From Gammaproteobacteria bacterium (GTDB lineage: Bacteria > Pseudomonadota > Gammaproteobacteria > Ga0077536): a stretch of DNA of 64,000 bases. Positions 52,907 to 60,490 of this stretch are shown here, piece after piece. Below the pieces are notes generated by a model. That model was not told the origin of the DNA. It did not search any database and was given only the letters and a program-made list of their open reading frames with translations. The position numbers and the translations under genes are program-made. Numbering within the stretch: position 1 is the stretch's first letter; every line of letters starts with the position of its first letter. Where the stretch lies: contig JADLGE010000003.1 of NCBI GenBank assembly GCA_020849475.1, positions 46,755 to 110,754 of the forward strand, given 5' to 3'.

Positions 52907-53207
52907 CACGCCGCAGCCACACTTCAAAGCGGGCGACCGCGTGGCGGTGCGCATCGCCGCGCCGCCCGGGCATGTGCGCACACCGGCCTACATCCGCGGC
53001 AAGCGCGGCGTCATCGAGCGCCTGTGCGGCAGCTTCGCCAACCCCGAAGAACTCGCCTATGGGCGCGACGGCCTGCCGCGTCAGCCGCTGTACCGAGTGC
53101 GCTTTCGCCAGTGCGAGGTGTGGCCCGATTACCATGGCGGCGCCGCCGACAGCATCGAGGTCGAGATTTACCAGCATTGGCTGGAAGCCGTGCGCGAGGA
53201 GAAATGA
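52899..53207 (+). CDS. Nitrile hydratase/thiocyanate hydrolase subunit, beta C-terminal half
   Basis: A 102-residue SH3-like protein equivalent to the C-terminal half of nitrile hydratase beta, or the alpha subunit of thiocyanate hydrolase. FKAGDRVAVRIAAPPGHVRTPAYIRGKRGVIERLCGSFANPEELAYG matches the family core, and YRVRFRQCEVWPDY ends with the strand that carries the substrate-pocket arginine region. It overlaps the upstream gene and ends 1 base before the alpha subunit start, so the three subunits are made together. Confidence 0.85.
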   Translation: MSDTPQPHFKAGDRVAVRIAAPPGHVRTPAYIRGKRGVIERLCGSFANPEELAYGRDGLPRQPLYRVRFRQCEVWPDYHGGAADSIEVEIYQHWLEAVREEK

Positions 53208-53208
53208 C

Positions 53209-53865
53209 ATGAGCAACGGACATGATCCCGAGCACGACCATGAGCACGGTGCCGATGCGCCCCACAGTCCGCCGCGTGCCGATCTCGATGACACTTTGAG
53301 CTACTGGCGCAAGCTCGAAATCGCGGTGCGCGAGCTTCTGCAGGACAAGGGCATCCTGTCGGCCGAGGCCGTGCGCCGCCAGGTCGAGAACATGGACAAC
53401 CGCACGCCGCAGGTCGGCGCGCGGGTGGTGGCGCGGGCCTGGGTGGATGAAGGCTTCAAACAGCGACTGCTCGCCGACGGCAATGCGGCGCTGGTCGAAC
53501 TCGGCATCGACCGCGGCCCCTATACCCTCGTGGTGGTGGAAAACGACGACAGCGTGCACAACATGGTGGTCTGCACCCTGTGCTCCTGCTATCCACGCTG
53601 GCTACTGGGCCTGCCACCCGACTGGTACAAGAGCCGTGAATACCGTTCGCGGGCGGTCAACGAGCCGCGCTCGGTGCTGCGCGAATTCGGCACTGAACCT
53701 GGCCCCGACATGACCATCCGTGTGCACGATTCGACCGCCGACATGCGCTACCTGGTGCTGCCACGACGCCCGCCTGGCACCGCGGGCTGGGACGAAGACG
53801 CCCTCGCGGCGCTGGTCGGTCGCGATGCCATGATTGGCGTGGCCGAGGTCGCGCTACCGGCCTGA
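53209..53865 (+). CDS. Nitrile hydratase alpha / thiocyanate hydrolase gamma, cobalt type
   Basis: A 218-residue catalytic subunit. The metal-binding claw is VCTLCSCYPR (C122, C125, S126, C127) with Thr after the first Cys, the pattern of non-corrin cobalt enzymes rather than iron ones. The flanking WLLGLPPDWYKSREYRSRAVNEPRSVLREFG is typical of the NHase alpha family. The N-terminus is His-rich (HDPEHDHEHGADAPH), possibly helping metal delivery. Arg replaces the usual Trp after CSCYP, as recalled for thiocyanate hydrolases. No NHase activator or cobalt transporter gene adjoins. Whether the substrate is a nitrile or thiocyanate is open. Confidence 0.87.
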   Translation: MSNGHDPEHDHEHGADAPHSPPRADLDDTLSYWRKLEIAVRELLQDKGILSAEAVRRQVENMDNRTPQVGARVVARAWVDEGFKQRLLADGNAALVELGIDRGPYTLVVVENDDSVHNMVVCTLCSCYPRWLLGLPPDWYKSREYRSRAVNEPRSVLREFGTEPGPDMTIRVHDSTADMRYLVLPRRPPGTAGWDEDALAALVGRDAMIGVAEVALPA

Positions 53866-54023
53866 AGGAACATGGGGAGGTCTGGCCCCAAGGTCCCGGC
53901 TTCAGCCACGCACCCGGCGGGCCGCTAAAAGGCCTACCTTCCCTGCGCGGCGGCTCAACCTTGCTTGCCTTGACCTCTCTTCAGCGGTATATGAAAACGG
54001 CGCCCGCCACACAACGCCCACGC

Positions 54024-55778
54024 ATGTCCGTCAGCCCAACTTTCAATCTCAATGCCCTGCGCCATGGTACCGAGCTGCACTGGTATACCATCGACCGCGT
54101 GCTGGGCCAGGGTGCTTTCGGCATCACTTACCTTGCCACCGACAACAACCTGCATCGGCCGGTGGCGATCAAGGAATACCTGCCCGGCCAGCTCGTGCAT
54201 CGCGAGCAGGACGGCTCGGTGCTGGCCCTGACCGACGAACTGGTCGGCGAATACGAGGCCGGCCTCAAGCGCTTCATCTTCGAAGCGCGCACCCTCGCCA
54301 GGTTCGAACATCCGGCCATCGTGCGCGTGCACAACATCTTCGAGGCCAACCGCACCGCCTACATGGTGATGCAGTACGAGCAGGGCGAAGGCCTGGACCG
54401 CCTGTTGAAGACGCGCGGCACGCTGACCGAACACGAGATCCTGCAGCTGCTGCATCCTTTGCTCGACGGCCTGGAAGTGATCCACGGCCACGGCTTCGTG
54501 CACCGAGACATCAAGCCCGCCAATATCTTCGTACGCAGTGACGGCTCGCCGGTGCTACTCGATTTCGGCTCGGCGCGCGAAGCGATGACCGGCGAATCGC
54601 GCACCATCACCAATTTCGTCTCGCCGGGTTACGCGCCGATAGAGCAGTACGCCGGCAAGAGCGATCAGCAAGGGCCATGGAGCGATATCTATGCGCTGGG
54701 CGCGACGGTGTATCGCACCATGACCGCGCGCGCGCCCAACGATGCGGTCGAACGCTCGCAGGCCATTGCGCAGAACACCGCCGACAGTTACCAGGTGGGC
54801 GCGCGTCACGCCAAGCGCAGCTACAGCACGCAATTGCTGAACGCGGTCGATCATGCGCTGGCGTTTCGAGTGCAGGACCGTCCCCAGAACATCACCGAAT
54901 GGCGCGCTGAATTGCCGCCACGGGTCGAAGCCGACATCCACACCGCCGACTGGGACAGTGCCACCGCACCGACCATCGCCATGGACAACGGTGCGCCGAC
55001 GCTGGCCGTGACTATTGCCACCAGCCTCGCCGCGGCGCCGCCCGCCGCACATCCCGACGCGACCCTGCTGTCGACGGCAGATGCCAGGCCAGGCGCCACC
55101 GCGCGCGCGCGCCTGGCGCGCATCGAGCGTCGTCACTATGTGTACGGTCTCATGGTGCTGGTGGCGTCGGCCGCGGCACTCGGCACCTGGCTGGGTCGCG
55201 GCGTGATCGATGCCGAACCCGAGGCCGCCAACACCGTTACGCACTCTACGCCGTCGACGAATGCGCAGAGCATGCCGGTGGCGCCGACGAGCGCGCCGGC
55301 CACCGAGAACACAGCGCCCGCGCCTGCCGCAGCGCCCGCCAACAGCGCCAACACCTCGACCAGTGAACAGGTGACGCTGCTGCTGTTCGCCGCCAGCAGC
55401 GATGTCGATGCGCAGCGTTTGATGTCACCGACCGGTCAGAACGCTTATGAAAAATATCGCGCGGTGCTGAACATCGAACCCGGTAACACGGCCGCAAGAC
55501 AAGGCCTCACCGCGCTCGCGGCACGCTATGTGGCGCTGGCCTACAAGGAAATGGATGCGCAGCGCTTCGAGCGCGCCGCGACCTACATCAACAACGCCGC
55601 AACCGCGGCGCCCGACGAACCGGGCGTGGCGCAGGCGCGGCGCGATCTCGCCATGCGCAGGCCCGCCGTCAATGCGCCAGACCTGCCCGTCATCGCGCCA
55701 CGCCACGCGGCGCCGATCATCGAAATGTCTTCCAACGCACCGGGCCGCGGCGCGAGCACTCAAACCGGCGGGCGCTGA
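54024..55778 (+). CDS. Transmembrane Ser/Thr protein kinase (PknB/STK type)
   Basis: A protein of about 584 residues. A complete kinase domain occupies residues 17-310, with the glycine loop LGQGAFGITYLA, K50 in VAIKEYLP, the catalytic loop VHRDIKPANI (D162) and the metal loop DFGSA (D180). An Ala/Pro/Thr-rich linker, one membrane helix near residue 372-393 (YVYGLMVLVASAAALGTWLG) and a C-terminal region follow; this last region should face the periplasm, and it has TPR-like helices (YEKYRAVLNIEPGNTAARQGLTALAARYVALAYKEMDAQRFERAATYI). It probably senses envelope signals. The start ATG 54024 is preferred; ATG 53991 is possible. The 158-base gap before it holds no gene. Confidence 0.88.
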   Translation: MSVSPTFNLNALRHGTELHWYTIDRVLGQGAFGITYLATDNNLHRPVAIKEYLPGQLVHREQDGSVLALTDELVGEYEAGLKRFIFEARTLARFEHPAIVRVHNIFEANRTAYMVMQYEQGEGLDRLLKTRGTLTEHEILQLLHPLLDGLEVIHGHGFVHRDIKPANIFVRSDGSPVLLDFGSAREAMTGESRTITNFVSPGYAPIEQYAGKSDQQGPWSDIYALGATVYRTMTARAPNDAVERSQAIAQNTADSYQVGARHAKRSYSTQLLNAVDHALAFRVQDRPQNITEWRAELPPRVEADIHTADWDSATAPTIAMDNGAPTLAVTIATSLAAAPPAAHPDATLLSTADARPGATARARLARIERRHYVYGLMVLVASAAALGTWLGRGVIDAEPEAANTVTHSTPSTNAQSMPVAPTSAPATENTAPAPAAAPANSANTSTSEQVTLLLFAASSDVDAQRLMSPTGQNAYEKYRAVLNIEPGNTAARQGLTALAARYVALAYKEMDAQRFERAATYINNAATAAPDEPGVAQARRDLAMRRPAVNAPDLPVIAPRHAAPIIEMSSNAPGRGASTQTGGR

Positions 55779-55909
55779 CCCGCGGCGTCTCCTCCCCTTT
55801 GGATAGTCGTGTGCGTTCGAGACGCACGCGGCGCACGCATCCTCGGCTATAGTCCCATGCTCACGGCCGCAGAGCCTCGTGACATGCATTGTCCAATCGG
55901 GAGGAGCCC

Positions 55910-56689
55910 ATGATCCGTTTAGAATTCGTACTCCGTCGCAAGCCCGGCATGAGCCGCGCGGATTTCCAGGCCTACTGGCGCAACGTGCACGGGCCGCTGG
56001 TGGCCAGGCACTCCACCACCCTCGGCATTCATCGCTACATTCAACTGCACACGCTCGACGATCCGATAAACGACGCACTGGCGGTGGCGCGCGGCGGCAT
56101 GGAGCCCGAATACGACGGCGTCGCCGAACTGTGGTGGGAGAACCCCGAGACCCTGGCGGCGGCCAATACCGCGGCCGGCGCGGCGGCCTTGCAGGAACTG
56201 CTGGAAGACGAAAAGAACTTCATCGACCTGCCGAAATCACCGATGTGGTTTGCCTACGAATATCCACAGGTCAATCCTTCGGAATATGTCATTGCCCACG
56301 AACACGGGCCGTTGGTGAAACTGTTCTTCTGCCTGCGCCACCTGCCTCATCAGTCACTGGCGGAAGGCCAGCTTTACTGGCGCACCAACCATGGTCCCTT
56401 GATTCGCAGCGTCGCGCCGGGCTTCCGCATGCAGCGTTATCTGCAGGTGCATTACTGTGAAGACATTCCGGGCGTGAAGGCCATGAGTGAAGCCCGTGGC
56501 ATCACCACGGCGCCCTACTCCGGCCACGCCGAAGCGTGGTTCAACCGCGGAGACCTCATGACCATGGCCAACATCCCGGAAGCGGCCAGCGCCATGCAGA
56601 TTGCGATTGCCGACGAAGCGAAGTTCATCGACTTCAAGCGCTCGGCAATGTGGATAGGCAAGGAGCGGGTATTCATCGACCGGCGTTGA
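55910..56689 (+). CDS. EthD domain-containing protein (double domain)
   Basis: A 259-residue protein with two EthD (dimeric alpha/beta barrel) domains. The first is IRLEFVLRRKPGMSRADFQAYWRNVHGPLVARHS. The second begins VKLFFCLRHLPHQSLAEGQLYWRTNHGPLIRSVAPGFRMQRYLQVH. Each carries the family's YWxxxHGPL pattern. EthD proteins accompany ether- or aromatic-degrading oxygenases, and some act as small monooxygenases or cyclases. ATG 55910 has GGGAGGAG upstream. A single-domain relative lies at 62677. Confidence 0.85.
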   Translation: MIRLEFVLRRKPGMSRADFQAYWRNVHGPLVARHSTTLGIHRYIQLHTLDDPINDALAVARGGMEPEYDGVAELWWENPETLAAANTAAGAAALQELLEDEKNFIDLPKSPMWFAYEYPQVNPSEYVIAHEHGPLVKLFFCLRHLPHQSLAEGQLYWRTNHGPLIRSVAPGFRMQRYLQVHYCEDIPGVKAMSEARGITTAPYSGHAEAWFNRGDLMTMANIPEAASAMQIAIADEAKFIDFKRSAMWIGKERVFIDRR

Positions 56690-56700
56690 GTGGCGGCGAA

Positions 56701-56732
56701 TCAGCGGAGGAGTCGCACGACTCCGCCGCTGA
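56701..56732. terminator. Strong hairpin between convergent genes
   Basis: TCAGCGGAGGAGTCG (56701-56715) pairs with CGACTCCGCCGCTGA (56718-56732) with one mismatch, making a GC-rich stem between the EthD gene and the convergent lipoprotein gene. It probably terminates both. There is no long T-run on either side. Confidence 0.55.
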
Positions 56733-56761
56733 CTCGGCACGGCGCGGCATCCGCGCCAGGT

Positions 56762-57769
56762 TCATTTGCCGGCGGCCGGCGGCGGCACCGCAGGCGCTGT
56801 GACAGCCGGCACATTCACATACCCCGGCGCCATCAGATTCAAGGTCAGCGTGTAGCTGGCAATCTGGCCGTCAATCGCATCCAGCGCTTTCTCCAGTCTG
56901 GCCGCTTCTGTGGCCTTGCCGGCGGCATCGAGCGTGGCATCGGCGCCGACACGCGCGAGCTTGTCGACCGTCGCGGCACGCGCAGTCTTCAAGGATTCAA
57001 GCTGCGCCGACACACCGGTCTTGAGATTGACCGCGTAATCGTCCTGGCCGGCCTTACCCAGCAACGAGGTCAGGCCTGCGTAGAACGAGCAGCCTTCGTG
57101 CATTTCCGATACGCGCTGTATGACCTGCTCAGGCCCGGTGATGGCGCGCGGCGAATTGCGCTCCGCGCCCGCGCCCTTGGCAATGGCTTCGGCGATATCA
57201 ATCTTGGCCGCCTCGCGGTTCTTCTGGATTTCCTTGATCACAGCCTCCGCCACGTAGTTGCGATAGACCTCTTCGTTGAACAGGGAACGGTCGGCCGTCA
57301 GGAAGCCCGCGGAGCCGGATAAGGCATTGGCGGCGCCGCCCGAGACCAGGCCGCCGGCGATGCCGGTGGCGGCCGCCAGCGTGCCGATGGCCACATTGGT
57401 GACGGCGCGATTGCCGAAGATCTTCGACAGGTGCACGGAACAGATGCTTTCGGATTTGCGCTCGAGAAACGCCGCGCATTCCTTGAGATCGGCGTTGGCC
57501 CCGCATCTGGTGGTGAGCTCCTCGGACTTGATGGTCTCTTCCTGCCCTTCACAGTCGTTCTTGAACAGCGGGTTGTTCCAGGAGGTGGGATCGGCCGCGC
57601 TCTTATCGCCGGTCGGGAATTCATAGCTGGAACAGGTATAACTGCGCACCAGTGGCGGTACGCGCGACGCTTCCGCGGCCGGCTTGAGCATGGTGCGGTC
57701 GATGACCGCGCAACCCGAAGTAAGCGCCAGGGCAAATAGCCCCGCGACGAAGATTGTGTGCTTGAACAT
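56762..57769 (-). CDS. Lipoprotein of unknown function
   Basis: A 335-residue predicted lipoprotein: signal MFKHTIFVAGLFALALTSGC with the lipobox LTSGC, Cys at 20. The mature part has several cysteines in its first 100 residues (YTCSSYEF, NDCEGQ, TRCGANADLKEC, ICSVHLSKIF), a glycine-rich hydrophobic stretch VAIGTLAAATGIAGGLVSGGAANALSG that could be membrane-inserting, and a long helical C-terminal half with coiled-coil character. A Pro/Ala-rich tail (VPAVTAPAVPPPAAGK) ends it. No family was recognised. It is probably anchored in the outer or inner membrane. Confidence 0.6.
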   Translation of the reverse strand: MFKHTIFVAGLFALALTSGCAVIDRTMLKPAAEASRVPPLVRSYTCSSYEFPTGDKSAADPTSWNNPLFKNDCEGQEETIKSEELTTRCGANADLKECAAFLERKSESICSVHLSKIFGNRAVTNVAIGTLAAATGIAGGLVSGGAANALSGSAGFLTADRSLFNEEVYRNYVAEAVIKEIQKNREAAKIDIAEAIAKGAGAERNSPRAITGPEQVIQRVSEMHEGCSFYAGLTSLLGKAGQDDYAVNLKTGVSAQLESLKTARAATVDKLARVGADATLDAAGKATEAARLEKALDAIDGQIASYTLTLNLMAPGYVNVPAVTAPAVPPPAAGK

Positions 57770-58003
57770 CGATGATCCCTCCCGAGGTTGGAACGGTGGC
57801 CGGCGACGGCCGTGCTGCCGCGCGAGTAGCGTCCGTGGCGCCTGGCGACTTTCCTGAGTCTACGCAAAGCCGCGGCGCTGCACTGTGCAAAATCGCACTT
57901 TCCGCCTCGACCCTGCGCACCTCGGCCGCGGGCGCCTGTGGCACAATCCTCGCACAGCCGGCGGCTCGCGCCGCTCACCATTCATGCCAGCTTGAACCAA
58001 CAC

Positions 58004-58456
58004 ATGAGCACCACCGCCCTCTACTTCGACGATCTCAAACCCGGTGACCTGTTTCACTTCGGACCCTACCACGTGAGCCGCGAAGAGCTGATTGAATTCA
58101 ACACGCGCTGGGATCCCCTGCCCATCCATCTCGACGACAGCGCCGCGCAGGCGCGCGGATTGAAAGGCATGACGGCCTCCGGGCAGTACACCCTGTGTGT
58201 CAAACAGAAGATGTTGAATGGTGCGCCGTGGACGGACGCGGTGATCGGCGCGCTGGGCTTTGATGAACTGCGCTTTCCGCACCCGGTGTATCCAGGTGAC
58301 GATCTGCGTCTCACCATCGAATGCCTGGAATTACGCGCATCGAACAGCAAGCCCGACCGCGGCATCGTCAAGTTTGCGTTCCGCGTCGCCAACCAGGACG
58401 GTGTGGCGGTGCTGAATTATCTCGACACGGTGATGTTCGCGCGGCGCAAGACCTGA
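58004..58456 (+). CDS. MaoC-like hotdog-fold dehydratase
   Basis: A 150-residue MaoC/hotdog protein. ALYFDDLKPGDLFHFGPYHVSREELIEFNTRWDPLPIHLDDSAAQ contains the catalytic Asp-His pattern (D-x4-H in WDPLPIHLD), and ASGQYTLCV with PVYPGDDLRLTIECLELRAS continue the fold. These are R-specific enoyl-CoA hydratases or acyl-dehydratases, often involved in fatty acid or PHA metabolism. ATG 58004 places the start just before the fold. It is convergent with the aminopeptidase across repeat family B. Confidence 0.85.
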   Translation: MSTTALYFDDLKPGDLFHFGPYHVSREELIEFNTRWDPLPIHLDDSAAQARGLKGMTASGQYTLCVKQKMLNGAPWTDAVIGALGFDELRFPHPVYPGDDLRLTIECLELRASNSKPDRGIVKFAFRVANQDGVAVLNYLDTVMFARRKT

Positions 58457-58459
58457 ACC

Positions 58460-58485
58460 TGTAGGTGCGGTTTCAATCGCGCATT
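58460..58485. repeat. Repeat family B between maoC-like and apeB
   Basis: The unit TGTAGGTGCGGTTTCAATCG followed by CGCATT begins 3 bases after the maoC-like stop codon and lies between convergent genes, where it could terminate both. Confidence 0.7.
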
Positions 58486-58507
58486 GAGAATATCAGCGGC
58501 GAAAATA

Positions 58508-59818
58508 TCAGCTGCCGCTCGCGATCCTGAGACCTTTCAATCCATAAAACGCCCCCAGCGCGCGATACAGCGCATGCGCATCGTCGGCGCCCGCCAGCTC
58601 ACGGATGGAATGCATGGCGAAAGTCGGCACGCCGACATCAACGGTGCGCACACCGAGCGCGGCGGCGGTCAGCGGCCCGATGGTGCTGCCACAGCCCATG
58701 TCGGTGCGCGTCACAAAAGCCTGCACATCGACCTTGGCCAGTGCGGCGGCATGCTTGAACAGCGCCGCGCTCTCGCTATTGGTGGCATAGGACTGGTTGC
58801 TGTTGACCTTCACCACCGGCCCGCGATTGAGCACTGGCCCGTGACGCTGGTCGTGCTTGTCGGCAAAATTCGGATGGATGCCGTGGGCATTGTCGGTCGA
58901 CACCAGCAAGGAGCGCGCGATGCAGCGCGCATAGCTTTCGTCATCACCCGCCCAGCGCTCGAGCACACTCTTCAAGAAATTGCCGCGCGCACCCGCCACT
59001 GAATTGCTGCCGACTTCCTCGTGATCGCTCGCTACCATGAGCTGCGCGGTGCCCGCCTTGCTGTCGATGAGGGCCTGGATGCCGGTGAAGCAACTCAGGA
59101 GATTGTCGAGACGCGCGGCGGCAATGAACTCCTCGGCCACACCGACCATGGCCGGTGCCTGCGTACCGTAGAACGACAGCTCGAAATCGAGAACGTCGGC
59201 GCGTGCGAGGCTCGCATCCACAGTCTTCAATTCGCGCTTGATGAGCGCATGCAAATCAAACGGCTTGTCGCCAACGAGCCCCAGCACCGGCGGCAGCATG
59301 GTCTGCTTGTTGACGGAACGGCTGTCGTTCGCTTCTCGGTCGAGATGAATGGCGAGACTCGGAATGATGGCGAGCGCCCGTTGGCAATCGATCAGCACGC
59401 TGCGCAATGCGCCGCGTTTGTCGCGCACGGTAACGCGACCGGCCAGGGAAAGATCGCGATCGAACCACGGGTTCAGCAACACCCCGCCGTACACTTCAAC
59501 ACCGAACTTCACATAGCCGACCGTCTCGTTGACTGCGTTGGGCTTGAGCTTGAGGCACGGGCTGTCGGTATGGGCGCCGACCATGCGCAGGCCGTCTTCA
59601 GCCAGCGCGCGCTGGCCGCAGCGAAACGCTATCAGCGACGACTGATTGCGCGTGACGAAATACTTGCCGCGCGGCGCCAACTGCCAGGCGTCGGCTTCAT
59701 CGAGTTCGGTGAAGCCGGCCGCCAGCAGTTGTTCACGCATCACCGCCACCGCATGGAAGGGCGTCGGCGCGCGCTGCAGGAAGTCGAGGAGTTCGCGATT
59801 GAATTGCGGTTTGGACAT
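58508..59818 (-). CDS. apeB: M18-family aminopeptidase
   Basis: A 436-residue M18 metallopeptidase (aspartyl aminopeptidase-like, ApeB). The zinc and catalytic motifs are MVGAHTDSPCLKLKP near residue 80, MVASDHEEVGSNSVAG, and VPTFAMHSIRELAGADD near the end. FDRDLSLAGRVTV and HPNFADKHDQRHGPVLNRGPVVKVN are also diagnostic. It removes N-terminal acidic or general amino acids in the cytosol. It starts at ATG 59818. Confidence 0.94.
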   Translation of the reverse strand: MSKPQFNRELLDFLQRAPTPFHAVAVMREQLLAAGFTELDEADAWQLAPRGKYFVTRNQSSLIAFRCGQRALAEDGLRMVGAHTDSPCLKLKPNAVNETVGYVKFGVEVYGGVLLNPWFDRDLSLAGRVTVRDKRGALRSVLIDCQRALAIIPSLAIHLDREANDSRSVNKQTMLPPVLGLVGDKPFDLHALIKRELKTVDASLARADVLDFELSFYGTQAPAMVGVAEEFIAAARLDNLLSCFTGIQALIDSKAGTAQLMVASDHEEVGSNSVAGARGNFLKSVLERWAGDDESYARCIARSLLVSTDNAHGIHPNFADKHDQRHGPVLNRGPVVKVNSNQSYATNSESAALFKHAAALAKVDVQAFVTRTDMGCGSTIGPLTAAALGVRTVDVGVPTFAMHSIRELAGADDAHALYRALGAFYGLKGLRIASGS

Positions 59819-59856
59819 GGCGTCTCGATGCTACTGTCAGTCAAAGCGGCGATGCG

Positions 59857-59881
59857 AATGCGCGAATGAATTCGCACCTAC
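59857..59881. repeat. Repeat family B between slyD and apeB
   Basis: The unit AATGCGCGAATGAATTCGCA followed by CCTAC lies in the 78-base space between two minus-strand genes, slyD (upstream) and apeB (downstream). Confidence 0.75.
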
Positions 59882-59896
59882 GGGGCAATCACGCCA

Positions 59897-60376
59897 TCAA
59901 TGATGATGACCGCCCGCGCCGTGCACATGGCCGTGGGCCAGCTCTTCGGCGCTCGCTGCGCGCACTTCGACGATTTCAATGTCGAAGTTCAAGGTTGCGC
60001 CGGCCATGGGGTGATTGGCGTCGACATCGACCACGAACTTGCCGGGCTTGAGCACACGCACCTGGCGCGGACCATGCTCGGTATTGACCATGATCGGCTG
60101 GCCGGGCGCGAGGCGGCCCTTGGTCAGCACGTGCTTCATCTGTACGCGCGCCACGGCATCTTCGCGACGCGGGCCATAGGCCATTTCCGGCGCAATGGTG
60201 GTGCTGAAGTTCTCGCCCGCCTCCTTGCCGGCCATGGCGCTTTCGAGCCCGGGAATGATGTTGCCGTGGCCGTGCAGATAGGCGAGCGGCTCGCCCTCGT
60301 GGGAATCCTCGACCTGCTCACCGTCGACGCGGAGGCGGTAATGAAAAGAGACGACGCTGTCTTTGTCTATCGGCAT
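59897..60376 (-). CDS. slyD: FKBP-type peptidyl-prolyl isomerase (SlyD)
   Basis: A 159-residue SlyD-type prolyl isomerase and metallochaperone. VVSFHYRLRVDGEQVEDS opens the FKBP fold, AYLHGHGNIIPGLESAMAGKEAGE leads into the insert-in-flap chaperone domain, VNTEHGPRQVRVLKPGKFVVDVDANHPMAGATLNFDIEIVEVR closes it, and the C-terminus is His-rich (ELAHGHVHGAGGHHH), as expected for nickel or cobalt binding. ATG 60376 gives the canonical start; the frame continues far upstream, but that is the shadow of the opposite gene. Its metal-delivery role could serve the cobalt-type nitrile hydratase, which is speculation. Confidence 0.93.
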   Translation of the reverse strand: MPIDKDSVVSFHYRLRVDGEQVEDSHEGEPLAYLHGHGNIIPGLESAMAGKEAGENFSTTIAPEMAYGPRREDAVARVQMKHVLTKGRLAPGQPIMVNTEHGPRQVRVLKPGKFVVDVDANHPMAGATLNFDIEIVEVRAASAEELAHGHVHGAGGHHH

Positions 60377-60490
60377 GCCGAAGTCCTCGTAACGATGATT
60401 GGATGGCTGCTGTCGGCATGGCGCGGCAAGCGCCGCGCGCGCAGATTCGCGGCGCCAAGAATACTTTAAAATCGACGGCCCAGGCACGGG

